Assembly (NCBI GenBank): GCA_900469445.1
Contig: UBXM01000016.1
Location: forward strand, 150,468-195,531
Direction of reading: 5' to 3'
DNA length: 45,064 bases
DNA from: Hyphomicrobiales bacterium
Lineage (GTDB): Bacteria > Pseudomonadota > Alphaproteobacteria > Rhizobiales > Rhizobiaceae
Shown piece by piece: positions 18,488 through 29,659 of this stretch (position 1 is its first letter; each line of letters starts with the position of its first letter). The notes beneath the pieces are model-generated. The model searched no databases, was not told the origin of the DNA, and was given only the letters and a program-made list of their open reading frames with translations. Made by a program: the position numbers and the translations under genes.

Positions 18488-20449
18488 ATGAGCGAAGTGA
18501 CGACCTTCTCCGCCACGGTTTCCGCAACGACCCGCGACGGCGTTCTGGTCGTCACCATCGACAATGCGCCCGTCAACGCAACCTCGGCGAATGTGCGTTC
18601 GGGCATCGACAAGGCGCTTGCACACGCAGAAACGGACCCCGGCATCAAGAGCGTCGTCATCACAGGCGCAGGCAAGACCTTCATCGGCGGCGCGGATATC
18701 AACGAGTTCGGCAAGCCGGCTATCGACCCGCCCCTGCCAGACGTGATCGGGAAGATCGAAGCTCTGTCGAAACCGGTCGTCGCTGCCTTGAATGGTGCAG
18801 CACTTGGCGGCGGGCTGGAACTGGCGCTTTCCTGCCATTACCGCATCGCCTCCCCGTCTGCGCAGGTCGGCCTGCCGGAGGTCAAACTCGGTATCGTACC
18901 AGGCGCCGGCGGCACCCAGCGCCTGCCGCGGCTAATCGGCATTCCGGCGGCGCTGGATCTGATTGCTTCGGGACGGATAGCCAAGGCCGGCGAGGCATTG
19001 TCGCTCGGCATCGTCGATGAACTTGCCGAAGACGATCTTACCGCAACAGCCATCAAGGCAGCACAAAAGCTGACGGCTACCCCGCCGCGCAGGACGGGTG
19101 AGTTGCCCGTGGCCCCTGCCGATCCCGCCGAGATCGAAAAGGCATCTGCCAAGATCCTTGCAAAGGCACGCGGGCAAAAGGCCCCAGCGGAGGCCGTACG
19201 GCTCATCGCATCGTCGCATCGTCCGCTCGCAGAGGGACTGGCGGATGAGCGCACAACCTTTCTCGCCCTGCGCGATAGCCGTGAGGCCGCGGCCCTGCGA
19301 CACATATTCTTTGCGGAGCGGGAAGCCTCCAAGGTTGCGGGGCTTGAGAATGTCGAAACTCCTCCCGTCACCACGCTCGGCATCTGCGGCCTTGGGCTGA
19401 TGGGCAGCGGCATTGCTGTTGCGGCGCTTGGTGCCGGCTACTCCGTGATCGGCCTCGACCAGACACAGGAAGCCGCTGAAAAAGGCCACGAGCGCATCAT
19501 CGGACTGCTGGAGCGCAATCTCGCTTCCGGTCGTCTCGACCAGAGTGGCTTCGATGCACAAAAATCCCGTCTTTTTGTCACCGCATCCGATGCCGACCTC
19601 GCGCCTTGCGATCTCGTCATCGAGGCCGTGTTCGACGATCTCGCCGTCAAGATCGATCTCTTCCGCCGCCTCGATAAGGTGATCCGCCCGGACGCCATTC
19701 TTGCCACCAATACCAGCTACCTGAACCCGGACGAGATAGCCGCCGCGACCGCGCATCCCGAGCGTGTGCTGGGCCTGCATTTCTTCTCGCCGGCGCATGT
19801 GATGCGGCTGTTGGAAGTCGTGCGTTGCGAAAAGACCGCGCCGGATGTTCTGGCCACCGGCCTCACAGTGGCAAAAAAACTGAAAAAACTGCCCGTCGTG
19901 ACCGGCGTCACTGAAGGCTTTATCGGCAACCGCATCTTTTCCGCCTATCGCCGCGAGGCCGAATACCTATTGGAGGACGGCGCGCTGCCGCATGAGATCG
20001 ATGCGGCGCTGGAGGATTACGGTTTTCCGATGGGCCTGTTCGCGGTCTACGACATGGCGGGGTTGGAAATCGCCTGGGCCCGCCGCAAGCGTCAGGCGGC
20101 AACACGCGATCCTTCCGAACGTTATGTCGAAATCGCCGACAGACTGTGCGAAGCCGGCCGCCTGGGTCAAAAATCCGGCCGTGGCTGGTATGCCTACCCG
20201 GATGGCAAACGGACAATCGATCCCGAGGTAACCGCGATCATCGAGACCGAACGGGCGAAAAAGCACATCACGCCGCGCAGCTTCTCCAAGGACGAAATCA
20301 CGCGAAGGATGCTGCAAGCCATGGCCGCAGAAGGCGAGACATTATTGGTGGAAGGTATTGCCGCCAGACCGGGTGACATCGATCTGGTCATGATCAACGG
20401 CTACGGTTTTCCGGCCCACAAGGGCGGACCGATGTTCGTGAAGAACTAA
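18488..20449 (+). CDS. FadB-like enoyl-CoA hydratase / 3-hydroxyacyl-CoA dehydrogenase fusion
   Basis: 653-aa bifunctional beta-oxidation enzyme. Residues ~10-200 are an enoyl-CoA hydratase with both catalytic Glu present (GGGLELAL and LPEVKLG, 20 residues apart). Residues ~295-580 are a 3-hydroxyacyl-CoA dehydrogenase with GICGLGLMGSGIA (NAD site), HFFSPAHVM (catalytic His) and GFIGNRIF. A second C-terminal dehydrogenase-like lobe completes the fold. It presumably carries the ring-opened dicarboxyl-CoA through hydration and oxidation, so the operon has one orthodox hydratase besides the atypical crotonase. ATG at 18488, 4 bases after the RidA stop with GGAG upstream. Last gene of the operon. 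Confidence 0.92.
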   Translation: MSEVTTFSATVSATTRDGVLVVTIDNAPVNATSANVRSGIDKALAHAETDPGIKSVVITGAGKTFIGGADINEFGKPAIDPPLPDVIGKIEALSKPVVAALNGAALGGGLELALSCHYRIASPSAQVGLPEVKLGIVPGAGGTQRLPRLIGIPAALDLIASGRIAKAGEALSLGIVDELAEDDLTATAIKAAQKLTATPPRRTGELPVAPADPAEIEKASAKILAKARGQKAPAEAVRLIASSHRPLAEGLADERTTFLALRDSREAAALRHIFFAEREASKVAGLENVETPPVTTLGICGLGLMGSGIAVAALGAGYSVIGLDQTQEAAEKGHERIIGLLERNLASGRLDQSGFDAQKSRLFVTASDADLAPCDLVIEAVFDDLAVKIDLFRRLDKVIRPDAILATNTSYLNPDEIAAATAHPERVLGLHFFSPAHVMRLLEVVRCEKTAPDVLATGLTVAKKLKKLPVVTGVTEGFIGNRIFSAYRREAEYLLEDGALPHEIDAALEDYGFPMGLFAVYDMAGLEIAWARRKRQAATRDPSERYVEIADRLCEAGRLGQKSGRGWYAYPDGKRTIDPEVTAIIETERAKKHITPRSFSKDEITRRMLQAMAAEGETLLVEGIAARPGDIDLVMINGYGFPAHKGGPMFVKN

Positions 20450-20460
20450 CCGCCCTCTCT

Positions 20461-20550
20461 GCCGTCATGCTCGGGCTTGTCCCGAGGATCTGATCACGTT
20501 TCCAGCAATTCGACACAGCAGATGCTCGGGACAAGCCCGAGCATGACGGC
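20461..20550. repeat. Long intergenic inverted repeat of rhizobial mosaic type
   Basis: Two 32-base arms (20461-20492 and 20519-20550) are inverted copies with one mismatch, around a 26-base loop. The arms have the character GTCATGCTCGGGCTTGTCCC, which I recognise as a common intergenic palindrome in Rhizobiaceae. It would form a strong hairpin in either transcript between the convergent operons. Confidence 0.85.
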
Positions 20551-20583
20551 GATCAACCCGAAAACGACCGAATCCAGAACGCG

Positions 20584-20609
20584 AAAGGGGCGCTTACGCG
20601 CCCCTTTTT
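20584..20609. terminator. Rho-independent terminator between convergent operons
   Basis: GGGGCGC (20587-20593), TTAC loop, GCGCCCC (20598-20604), then TTTTT; AAA precedes the stem, so it also has a T-run on the minus strand. It ends the aromatic operon (+) and the chvE-gguAB operon (-). Confidence 0.9.
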
Positions 20610-20628
20610 GTTTCCATGACCGGCCGGA

Positions 20629-21819
20629 TCAACGACGCTGGTTATATACATCGACGCAAACCGCGCCGAGCAGAACCAGCCCCTTGATCACCTGCTGGTA
20701 ATCGATGCCGATGCCGAGGATGGACATGCCGTTATTCATCACGCCCATCAGGAACGCGCCGATCACCGCACCCGTCACCTTGCCGACGCCACCATAAGCG
20801 GACGCGCCACCAATGAAGCAGGCCGCAATGACGTCGAGCTCGAAGCCTGTACCCGCTTTCGGCGTGGCGCTGTTCAAACGAGCCGCGACGACGAGACCGG
20901 CAAGTGCCGCCAGTACGCCCATGTTGACGAAGGTCCAGAACACCAGGCGCGTGGTCTTGATGCCCGACAGTTCCGCCGCACGCGCGTTGCCGCCGACGGC
21001 ATAGATCTGACGCCCGAGGATAGTCCGGTTGGTGAAGAACCCATAGGCGACGATCAATACCGCCATGATGATCAGCACGTTCGGCAGTCCGCGATGCGAC
21101 GAGATCAGATAGGCGACGAAGGCGATCGCGGCGAAAACGACGACATTCTTGCCGATGAAGAAAGCGAAGGGTTCGCTCTCGACGTCATGCAGAACGCGGC
21201 GGGCGCGGCTGCGGAAATTCTGCCAGACCATCAGCACGGCAAGGATCAGGCCGATGATGAACGACGTCACATAAAGCCCGCCATCGGAAGAAATCAGTTC
21301 GAGCACATAACCCGAGGAAAGCTTCTGAAAGATCGGCGGGAACGGGCCGATCGCCTGGCTGCCCAGAATGGCGATCATGAAACCGCGGAAGACGAGCATG
21401 CCGGCAAGCGTCACGATGAAGGACGGTATCTTGAAATAGGCGACGAAATAACCCTGGATACCGCCGATGATACCGCCGACGACGAGGCAGGTCAGGATAG
21501 AGACCGGCAGGTTGATGCCCCATCTGACCATCAACAGGCCCGCCAACCCGCCGATGAAGCCCGCAACCGAGCCGACCGAAAGGTCGATATGGCCGGTGAC
21601 GATAATCATCAGCATGCCGAGCGCCATGATGACGATATAGCTGTTCTGCAGCACGATATTGGTGACGTTCAGCGGCTTCAGGAGAATGCCGCCGGTCGCG
21701 AATTGGAAGAAAATGACGATGACGACAAGCGAAATCAGCATACCGTAATCGCGCAGATTGTCCTTCCAGAAACCGGTGCCCGCTTTCGGAGCCACTGCTG
21801 CTTCCTGTGGGGTGCTCAT
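20629..21819 (-). CDS. gguB: Multiple-monosaccharide ABC transporter permease GguB
   Basis: 396-aa inner-membrane permease of the RbsC/XylH family, with about ten membrane segments and the conserved cytoplasmic/membrane motif GHIDLSVGSVAGF near residue 80. A larger central insert separates the halves, as in XylH/GguB. It forms the channel of the ChvE-GguA-GguB importer. Start ATG at 21819 behind GGGAGAT, 3 bases after the gguA stop. Last gene of a six-gene minus-strand operon. Confidence 0.92.
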   Translation of the reverse strand: MSTPQEAAVAPKAGTGFWKDNLRDYGMLISLVVIVIFFQFATGGILLKPLNVTNIVLQNSYIVIMALGMLMIIVTGHIDLSVGSVAGFIGGLAGLLMVRWGINLPVSILTCLVVGGIIGGIQGYFVAYFKIPSFIVTLAGMLVFRGFMIAILGSQAIGPFPPIFQKLSSGYVLELISSDGGLYVTSFIIGLILAVLMVWQNFRSRARRVLHDVESEPFAFFIGKNVVVFAAIAFVAYLISSHRGLPNVLIIMAVLIVAYGFFTNRTILGRQIYAVGGNARAAELSGIKTTRLVFWTFVNMGVLAALAGLVVAARLNSATPKAGTGFELDVIAACFIGGASAYGGVGKVTGAVIGAFLMGVMNNGMSILGIGIDYQQVIKGLVLLGAVCVDVYNQRR

Positions 21820-21822
21820 GGG

Positions 21823-23382
<1,560 letters not shown>

Positions 23383-23403
23383 GACGACTCCCAATATGAA
23401 AGA

Positions 23404-23429
23404 GCCGCGCGACGCACGCGCCGCGCGGC
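23404..23429 (-). terminator. GC-rich stem-loop between chvE and gguA
   Basis: GCCGCGCG and CGCGCGGC (8 bp) around a 10-base loop, just after the chvE stop. No T-run follows. Such hairpins commonly protect the mRNA of an abundant binding protein or partly terminate before the ATPase gene, giving more ChvE than GguA/GguB. Confidence 0.6.
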
Positions 23430-23438
23430 CGGAATGGA

Positions 23439-24500
23439 TTACTTGATCTGGTCTTCGGTGTAGTAACCGCTCTTGACCAGGACATCGACATTGGTCTTGT
23501 CGATGGCAACCGGCTTCAGCAGGTAGGACGGAACGACCTTGTTGCCGTTATTGTAGGTCTTGGTGTCGTTGACCTGGGGCTCCTTGCCGCTCATGACGGC
23601 ATCGACCATGTCGACCGTTACCTTGGCGAGATCACGGGTATCCTTGAAGATGGTCGAATACTGTTCGCCAGCAATGATCGACTTGACCGAAGGAACTTCG
23701 GCGTCCTGACCGGAAACGAACGGCATCGGCATGTCGCCGGAACCGTAACCGACGCCCTTGACCGACGACAGGATACCGATCGACAGACCGTCATAAGGAG
23801 ACAGAACGGCGTTCAGCTTCTTGTCGGAATAGGTCGAGGAAAGGATCGCGTCCATACGGGCCTGGGCGGTTGCCGGATCCCAACGAAGGGTGGCGACCTT
23901 GTCCATGCCAACCTGGCCGGAACCGACAACGAGGGTGCCCTTGTCGATCAGCGGCTGCAGCACGCTCATGGCGCCGTCATAGAAGAAGTAGGCGTTGTTG
24001 TCGTCCGGCGAACCGCCGAAGAGTTCGATGTTGAACGGGCCCTTTTCGGTATCGGCCTTGAGAGCCTTGACCAGCGAGGTTGCCTGCAGAACGCCGACCT
24101 GGAAATTGTCGAAGGTTGCGTAATAGTCGACATTCGGGGTGTCACGGATCAGGCGGTCATAAGCGATGACCTTGATGCCGGCGGCATTTGCCTGGGCAAG
24201 CACGTCCGACAGCGTCGTGCCGTCGATCGAAGCGACCACGAGCACCTTGGCGCCCTTGGTGATCATGTTTTCGATCTGGGAAAGCTGGTTCGGAATGTCG
24301 TCTTCGGCATACTGGAGATCGGTGGTGTAGCCGCGCTCCTGCAGGACCTTGATCATGTTGTCGCCGTCGGCGATCCAGCGGGCAGAGGACTTGGTCGGCA
24401 TGGCAACGCCGACAAGACCTTTGTCCTGCGAGAAGGCAGGTGCAGCGAAGGCGATCGAAGCCATCATCGCCGCCGAAGCAAGCAATTTAAGTATTTTCAT
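23439..24500 (-). CDS. chvE: Periplasmic multiple-monosaccharide binding protein ChvE
   Basis: 353-aa periplasmic binding protein: MKILKLLAS... signal peptide cleaved near AFSQD, then [22 protein letters not shown] and GQDAEV, all typical of ChvE/XylF-like proteins, and a length almost equal to Agrobacterium ChvE. ChvE binds arabinose, galactose, glucose, xylose and related sugars; in Agrobacterium tumefaciens it also interacts with VirA to boost vir induction. ATG at 24500 with GGAGGAG upstream; the longer frame to 24530 adds a non-signal leader. It follows the dehydratase gene after a 102-base gap holding hairpins, so it may have its own processed or initiated transcript. Confidence 0.94.
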   Translation of the reverse strand: MKILKLLASAAMMASIAFAAPAFSQDKGLVGVAMPTKSSARWIADGDNMIKVLQERGYTTDLQYAEDDIPNQLSQIENMITKGAKVLVVASIDGTTLSDVLAQANAAGIKVIAYDRLIRDTPNVDYYATFDNFQVGVLQATSLVKALKADTEKGPFNIELFGGSPDDNNAYFFYDGAMSVLQPLIDKGTLVVGSGQVGMDKVATLRWDPATAQARMDAILSSTYSDKKLNAVLSPYDGLSIGILSSVKGVGYGSGDMPMPFVSGQDAEVPSVKSIIAGEQYSTIFKDTRDLAKVTVDMVDAVMSGKEPQVNDTKTYNNGNKVVPSYLLKPVAIDKTNVDVLVKSGYYTEDQIK

Positions 24501-24517
24501 TGTACACTCCTCCGTAA

Positions 24518-24540
24518 CGGCGGCCCCCAACGGGCCGCCG
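24518..24540 (-). other. Stem-loop upstream of chvE
   Basis: CGGCGGCCC and GGGCCGCCG (9 bp, 5-base loop) lie 18 bases before the chvE start. A second small hairpin (AAGGAC-GCCT-GTCCTT, 24582-24597) follows the dehydratase stop. They may mark an RNA-processing or attenuation point between the catabolic and transport halves of the operon. Confidence 0.45.
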
Positions 24541-24602
24541 AGTTAGTTTGGGCTGGCCCCTCGCCGCCCTCACGACCTCGAAAGGACGCCTGTCCTTAAA
24601 GG

Positions 24603-26432
24603 TCAGTGATTGTCGCGCGGCAGACCTTCGGTCTGCGCAATTCGCTGGTATTTGACGGCCGGCTCAAGAACCGCACCGGTTTCCATCTGCCCGACGATAC
24701 CGCGCTGGATTTCCTGCCAGGGCGTCTGGTGCTTGGGATAGTGATAGCCGCCATTGGCCTCCAGCTCGCGGCGACGGGCGGAAAGCTCGTCGTCGGAAAT
24801 CAGGATATTCGCTTCGCCGCGGCCAAGGTCGATACGTACCCGGTCACCCGTCTTCAGAAGCGCCAGACCACCGCCCGCTGCCGCTTCCGGGGAAGCGTTC
24901 AGGATCGACGGGCTGCCGGACGTACCGGACTGGCGACCGTCACCGATACAGGCGAGCGAACTGATGCCGCGCTTCAAAAGATAGTCCGGCGCACGCATGT
25001 TGACGACTTCGGCTGCACCCGGATAACCGATCGGGCCGGCGCCACGCATGAACAGAACGGTATGTTCGTCGATCTCGAGCGACGGATCGTCGATGCGGTG
25101 ATGATAATCCTCCGGACCATCGAACACCACGGCCTTGCCTTCGAAGGCTTCCGGGTCGTTCGGGTTCGACAGGTAACGCTCGCGGAACTCGGGCGAGATG
25201 ACGCTGGTCTTCATGATCGCCGACGAGAACAGGTTGCCGCGCAGCACGCGGAAACCGGCACGCGCCTTCAGCGGCTCGTCATAACGCTTGATGACCTTGT
25301 CATCCTCGATGATTGCGCCACGACAGTTTTCACCGATCGTCTTGCCGTTGACCGTCATCGCGTCTTCCTTGATCAGGCCCTGGCCCATCAGCTGGTTGAC
25401 GACGGCCGGAACGCCACCGGCGTGGTAATAGTCTTCACCGAGATATTCGCCGGCCGGCTGCAGGTTGACGAGAAGCGGAACTTCTTCGCCATAGGTCTGC
25501 CAGTCGTCAACAGTCAGTTCCACGCCGATATGGCGGGCAAGCGCGTTGAGATGGATCGGCGCATTGGTCGAACCACCGATCGCCGAGTTGACGCGGATGG
25601 CGTTAACGAAGGCGTCCTTGGTCAGGATGTCGGAGGGCTTCAGGTCTTCCTTGACCATTTCGACAATGCGCAGGCCGGTGAGATAAGAAACTTCCTGACG
25701 GTCACGGTAAGGCGCCGGAATGGCGGCCGAGCCCGGAAGCTGCATGCCGAGCGCTTCGGCAAGCGAGTTCATCGTCGTCGCGGTACCCATCGTGTTGCAA
25801 TAACCGGTCGACGGAGCCGACGAGGCGACCAGCTTGACGAAACCGGCATAATCGATCTCGCCCTTTGCCAGAAGTTCGCGCGCCTTCCAGACGATCGTGC
25901 CCGATCCGGTGCGTTCGCCACGGAACCAGCCGTTCAGCATAGGGCCGACGGAAAGCGCGATCGAAGGAATGTTCACGGTGGCCGCCGCCATAAGACAGGC
26001 CGGCGTGGTCTTGTCGCAACCGATCGTCAGCACGACGCCATCGAGCGGATAACCGTAGAGAACTTCGACGAGGCCGAGATAGGCAAGGTTACGATCGAGA
26101 CCTGCAGTCGGACGCTTGCCGGTTTCCTGGATCGGATGAACCGGGAATTCGATGGCAATGCCACCCGCTTCACGAATGCCTTCGCGCAGGCGGTTGGCGA
26201 GCTCGAGGTGATGACGGTTGCAGGGCGACAGGTCGGAACCGGTCTGCGCAATGCCGATGATCGGGCGGTCCGACTGAAGCTCGGCCTGGCTCAGGCCGAA
26301 GTTCATGTAGCGCTCCAGGTAGAGCGCCGTCATGTCGACATTGTCCGGATTGTCGAACCAGGCGCGCGAACGAAGTTTGCGCGTAGGTGTGGTTGCAATC
26401 TCGTTGGACGGTGTTTTGCCGTGATCTGCCAT
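24603..26432 (-). CDS. IlvD/Edd family sugar-acid dehydratase (probable L-arabinonate dehydratase)
   Basis: 609-aa IlvD/Edd family Fe-S dehydratase, converting an aldonate to its 2-keto-3-deoxy acid. Three cluster-ligand cysteines are in place: C71 (SPCNRHH), C139 ([11 protein letters not shown]) and C212 (GYCNTMGTA); the same spacing is known in Rhizobium leguminosarum L-arabinonate dehydratase, which has a shorter N-terminus. The conserved [13 protein letters not shown] active-site loop is intact. In context the substrate is L-arabinonate and perhaps D-galactonate or D-fuconate. Its start lies 2 bases after the dehydrogenase stop, so the two are cotranslated. Confidence 0.88.
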   Translation of the reverse strand: MADHGKTPSNEIATTPTRKLRSRAWFDNPDNVDMTALYLERYMNFGLSQAELQSDRPIIGIAQTGSDLSPCNRHHLELANRLREGIREAGGIAIEFPVHPIQETGKRPTAGLDRNLAYLGLVEVLYGYPLDGVVLTIGCDKTTPACLMAAATVNIPSIALSVGPMLNGWFRGERTGSGTIVWKARELLAKGEIDYAGFVKLVASSAPSTGYCNTMGTATTMNSLAEALGMQLPGSAAIPAPYRDRQEVSYLTGLRIVEMVKEDLKPSDILTKDAFVNAIRVNSAIGGSTNAPIHLNALARHIGVELTVDDWQTYGEEVPLLVNLQPAGEYLGEDYYHAGGVPAVVNQLMGQGLIKEDAMTVNGKTIGENCRGAIIEDDKVIKRYDEPLKARAGFRVLRGNLFSSAIMKTSVISPEFRERYLSNPNDPEAFEGKAVVFDGPEDYHHRIDDPSLEIDEHTVLFMRGAGPIGYPGAAEVVNMRAPDYLLKRGISSLACIGDGRQSGTSGSPSILNASPEAAAGGGLALLKTGDRVRIDLGRGEANILISDDELSARRRELEANGGYHYPKHQTPWQEIQRGIVGQMETGAVLEPAVKYQRIAQTEGLPRDNH

Positions 26433-26434
26433 TG

Positions 26435-27361
26435 TCAGTCCTCGAATGCTTCAGTTTCGATACGCCGGCCAAGCATGAAGGCATCGGCCACATGCACCAG
26501 CGGCGAAAAATCGGTGTCGCTCGCGCCCTTGGAAACGAGAGCAACGAAATCCCGGTAGAGATTGCGGTATTCGCGATCTTCCTCGACGATCTGCGCCTCG
26601 CCATCGACGATCAGCCGGCTGCCGCCATGGGTCAGCACGACCGAGCCTTCTTCCGTCTCGACGCGGATATCCCAGGTCTGCGGACCCGTCTGGCGCCAGT
26701 CGAACTCAGCCGTGATCGGCAGGCCGGACGCGGCTTCGAACGTCAGATTGGCAGCGATCGGCGCTGCGCGGTTGGACGGAATGGTCAGGTCCGAATGGGT
26801 AAGGTGGAATGTTTCCGGCATGATCCGGGTCACGATCGACAGCGCGTTGATGCCCGGATCGAATACGCCGAGACCGCCCGGCTCCCAGATCCAGGCCTGG
26901 CCCGGATGCCAGTGACGCACGTCTTCCTTCCAGGCGACCGAAGCGCTCTTGATCTTGCGCTTGGCAAGCAGTGCGCGCGCCGGCTCGACCGCGGCGGCAC
27001 TACGCGAGTGCCAGGTGGAAAACAGCGTCAGCCCCTTTGCCTTCGCCATTTTTTCCAATGCAAACACTTCCGACAGCGTCGCGCCCGGCGGTTTTTCCAG
27101 CATCAGATGCTTACCGGCCTCGAGTGCGGCCTTGGCTTGCGCGAAACGGCCCTGCGGCGGTGTGCAGAGAGAGATCGCATCCAGTTCGACGCCGGATGCC
27201 AGCATGTCTTCAATGTCGTGGAAACAATCGACGCCATCCAGTTTGGCGTTGCGGCTTGCGACAGCCGTCAGTTCGATACCGTCGGTCGCTTCGATCGCAC
27301 CGAGATGCTGATCTCTTGCGATCTTTCCAAGCCCGACGATGCCGAGACGAATTTTGCTCAT
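26435..27361 (-). CDS. Gfo/Idh/MocA family D-galactose/L-arabinose 1-dehydrogenase
   Basis: 308-aa oxidoreductase: [13 protein letters not shown] (Rossmann loop) at the N-terminus, LCTPPQGR, and EKPPGAT, whose Lys is the usual catalytic residue of the family; the C-terminal half is the beta-sheet substrate domain. Related enzymes oxidise galactose or arabinose to the lactone at C1, the first step of the non-phosphorylative pathway. It sits between the dehydratase and the GguC-family gene. A separate lactonase is not seen, although sugar lactones also open spontaneously. Confidence 0.85.
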   Translation of the reverse strand: MSKIRLGIVGLGKIARDQHLGAIEATDGIELTAVASRNAKLDGVDCFHDIEDMLASGVELDAISLCTPPQGRFAQAKAALEAGKHLMLEKPPGATLSEVFALEKMAKAKGLTLFSTWHSRSAAAVEPARALLAKRKIKSASVAWKEDVRHWHPGQAWIWEPGGLGVFDPGINALSIVTRIMPETFHLTHSDLTIPSNRAAPIAANLTFEAASGLPITAEFDWRQTGPQTWDIRVETEEGSVVLTHGGSRLIVDGEAQIVEEDREYRNLYRDFVALVSKGASDTDFSPLVHVADAFMLGRRIETEAFED

Positions 27362-27372
27362 GTCAATTTTCC

Positions 27373-28398
27373 TTAAAGCTTGCGCACGTCAACCGACATC
27401 GCCGCGGCGACGGTCAGACGGTTGACGAGCGGCAGCTTGAAGGGCGCAGCATCGATTTCAAACACATCACCTTCTTCGGTCTTGATGCCGTGCGAGACGG
27501 ACAAGGTAGCCGTGCCGAAGAAATGAACGTGCAGGTCGCCCGGCGCGCGGAAGATGTCGTATTTGAAGTTATGGTATTCGAGATTGGCGATCGAGTGCGA
27601 CATGTTGGCCTCACCCGACAGGAAGGGCTTTTCGAAGATCACCTGATCACCACGGCGAATGCGCGAGGTGCCTTCGACATGATCCGGCAGGTCGCCGATC
27701 AGAAGTTCCGGCCCGAGCGACGCCTGGCGCAGCTTGGAATGCGCGAGCCAGAGATAGTTGCCCTTCTCGGTCACATGGTCGGAAAACTCGTTGGCGAGAC
27801 AGAAGCCGACCCGGAACGGAGTCCCATCCGGCCCGATGAGATAGATGCCGGCAAGTTCCGGCTCTTCGCCGCCATCGAGCGCGAAGGAAGGCGAAACGAG
27901 ATCGGAACCGGTGGATTTGAGCTGCGAGCCATTGCCCTTGTAGAACCATTCCGGCTGCGCGCCGACCTGGCCCGGAGCGGGCTTGCCGCCTTCGACGCCC
28001 GACAGGAACATGCGCATGGAATCGGTCGGCTTGTCTTCCGCCTGGGCTGCCTTGTGCATCTTGTCACGACCGTCGGCGGAACCGAGATGCGTGAGACCCG
28101 TGCCGGCAACGATGAAATGGGCCGGATCGGGATGCGAAATCGGCAGGCCGACACGGCCTTCGCGCGCAGCAGCCTCGACATCGATATCGGCACCGTAGCC
28201 GAGCGCGTCGATCTGCGCCGCGAGATTGCGGCCAGCGGCAATCGCCTGCATCGCCAGATCGTAGGTCGAAGCCACACCATTGACGATACGGCCGGAACCC
28301 TGTCCCTCCCACGCAACAACCTTTATCGCGCCCGCATCATCAGCAATCTGCAGAATTCTCAGCATCGATTCCGTCATCCATTTTGTCTGATTTGACAT
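27373..28398 (-). CDS. gguC: GguC / AraD1 family protein (FAH superfamily)
   Basis: 341-aa member of the GguC family, related to fumarylacetoacetate hydrolase-like enzymes. GguC is a third gene beside chvE-gguAB in Agrobacterium, and the family has been predicted to act on 2-keto-3-deoxyarabinonate (AraD1). Acidic/His clusters (CLANEFSDH, HVHFFGTATLS) suit a metal site. Start: ATG 28398 (GGAGG 4 bases away) or ATG 28416 (GGAGG 5 bases away, six more residues); I prefer the shorter but cannot decide. First gene of the operon, 11 bases before the dehydrogenase. Confidence 0.82.
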   Translation of the reverse strand: MSNQTKWMTESMLRILQIADDAGAIKVVAWEGQGSGRIVNGVASTYDLAMQAIAAGRNLAAQIDALGYGADIDVEAAAREGRVGLPISHPDPAHFIVAGTGLTHLGSADGRDKMHKAAQAEDKPTDSMRMFLSGVEGGKPAPGQVGAQPEWFYKGNGSQLKSTGSDLVSPSFALDGGEEPELAGIYLIGPDGTPFRVGFCLANEFSDHVTEKGNYLWLAHSKLRQASLGPELLIGDLPDHVEGTSRIRRGDQVIFEKPFLSGEANMSHSIANLEYHNFKYDIFRAPGDLHVHFFGTATLSVSHGIKTEEGDVFEIDAAPFKLPLVNRLTVAAAMSVDVRKL

Positions 28399-28464
28399 GG
28401 CGCCTCCACAGGCCATGCCGTCCTCCCATCAGGTTGTGGACCTGACGTCTTTCAAAAATACGAC

Positions 28465-28492
28465 TATTGGATTTGCGACGCCAATGTCAAGA
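28465..28492 (-). promoter_or_regulatory. Candidate promoter/operator of the gguC-chvE-gguAB operon
   Basis: On the minus strand, TTGACA (28487-28492) is followed after 16 bases by AATAGT. An inverted repeat ATTGG-N10-CCAAT (28468-28487) fills the spacer, where a repressor would exclude polymerase. Agrobacterium uses the LysR regulator GbpR for chvE; no such gene adjoins here. Confidence 0.45.
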
Positions 28493-28539
28493 ATGTCTTT
28501 TTCCGTAAAGGTAAATCGGCACTCGTCAATTTTCAGCCT

Positions 28540-28563
28540 ATTGGCGAGAGAAATACTCGCAAT
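28540..28563. promoter_or_regulatory. Inverted repeat upstream of ytfQ, candidate GntR operator
   Basis: ATTG(G)CGAG at 28540-28548 and CTCGCAAT at 28556-28563 form an 8-bp dyad with one extra G and a 7-base centre. It lies about 125 bases upstream of ytfQ in the shared divergent region. The GntR protein encoded at the end of the ytf operon is the natural candidate to bind it. Confidence 0.4.
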
Positions 28564-28687
28564 TCTCTAGAGTTTTCGACGGCTTGATCGATTTTTCAGC
28601 AACTTATGAAATTGGGGGTTGAAAAAGTATTATTATATGCCAATCCTTGCCTCGCCAGTTTGCTTCATCATCTCTGGGAGGATTAAG

Positions 28688-29650
28688 ATGAAAAAAGCTC
28701 TCGTCGCGGCAGCTGCTGCCGCTATTTTCGCGTCTCTCGCATCCGGCGTTTCCGCACAATCACTGACAGTCGGCTTCTCGCAGATCGGATCCGAATCCGG
28801 CTGGCGCGCTGCCGAAACGACTGTGACCAAACAGGAAGCAGAAAAACGCGGCGTTACTCTGAAATTCGCAGACGCCCAGCAGAAGCAGGAAAACCAGATC
28901 AAGGCGATCCGCGGCTTCATCGCTCAGGGCGTCGATGCGATCCTGATCGCTCCGGTGGTCGCCACCGGCTGGGATGCGGTTTTGAAGGAAGCCAAGGAGG
29001 AAAACATCCCGGTCATTCTTCTCGACCGCGAAATCGAATCCCCCAAGGATCTCTATCTGACGGCCGTGACTTCCGATCAGGTCTTCGAAGGCAAGGTCGC
29101 CGGCGAATGGCTTGCCAAGGACGTCGGCTCCAAGGACTGCAAGGTTGTCGAGCTTCAGGGCACGACCGGCTCCTCGCCGGCCATCAACCGCAAGAAGGGT
29201 TTTGAGGAAGGCATTGCTGCCGCTTCCAACATCAAGATCGTCCGCTCGCAGACCGGCGACTTCACCCGCACCAAGGGCAAGGAAGTCATGGAAAGCTTCA
29301 TCAAGGCCGAAGGCGGCGGCAAGGATATCTGTGCCGTTTACGCCCATAATGACGACATGGCCGTCGGTGCCATCCAGGCGATCAAGGAAGCCGGCCTGAA
29401 GCCGGGTACCGACATCAAGATCGTCTCGATCGATGCCGTGCCGGATATCTTCCAAGCCATGGCCAAGGGTGAAGCCAACGCGACGGTCGAACTGACGCCG
29501 AACATGGCCGGCCCCGCCTTCGATGCGCTGGAAGCCTATCTGAAGGACAAGAAGGAACCACCGAAGTGGATCCAGACGGAATCCAAGCTCTACACGGCGG
29601 CCGATGACCCGATGAAGGTCTACGAAGCCAAGAAGGGCCTCGGCTACTGA
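28688..29650 (+). CDS. ytfQ: YtfQ-like sugar ABC transporter substrate-binding protein
   Basis: 320-aa periplasmic binding protein: MKKALVAAAAAA signal, cleaved near VSAQS, then TVGFSQIGSESGWRAAET, IAPVVATGWD, LLDREI and AHNDDMAVGAIQAI, which match the galactofuranose-binding YtfQ group. Start ATG 28688 has an excellent GGGAGGA 5 bases upstream; the longer frame to 28619 adds an implausible leader. It delivers the sugar to YtfR-YtfT-YjfF. Actual sugar unproven: galactofuranose is the E. coli ligand. A strong terminator-like hairpin separates it from ytfR. Confidence 0.9.
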   Translation: MKKALVAAAAAAIFASLASGVSAQSLTVGFSQIGSESGWRAAETTVTKQEAEKRGVTLKFADAQQKQENQIKAIRGFIAQGVDAILIAPVVATGWDAVLKEAKEENIPVILLDREIESPKDLYLTAVTSDQVFEGKVAGEWLAKDVGSKDCKVVELQGTTGSSPAINRKKGFEEGIAAASNIKIVRSQTGDFTRTKGKEVMESFIKAEGGGKDICAVYAHNDDMAVGAIQAIKEAGLKPGTDIKIVSIDAVPDIFQAMAKGEANATVELTPNMAGPAFDALEAYLKDKKEPPKWIQTESKLYTAADDPMKVYEAKKGLGY

Positions 29651-29659
29651 TCTCCCGCT

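Noticed and set aside
24606..26558. 650-aa plus-strand frame opposite the dehydratase gene
   Set aside because: Antisense shadow of an enzyme whose three Fe-S cysteines and active-site loop are clear on the other strand.
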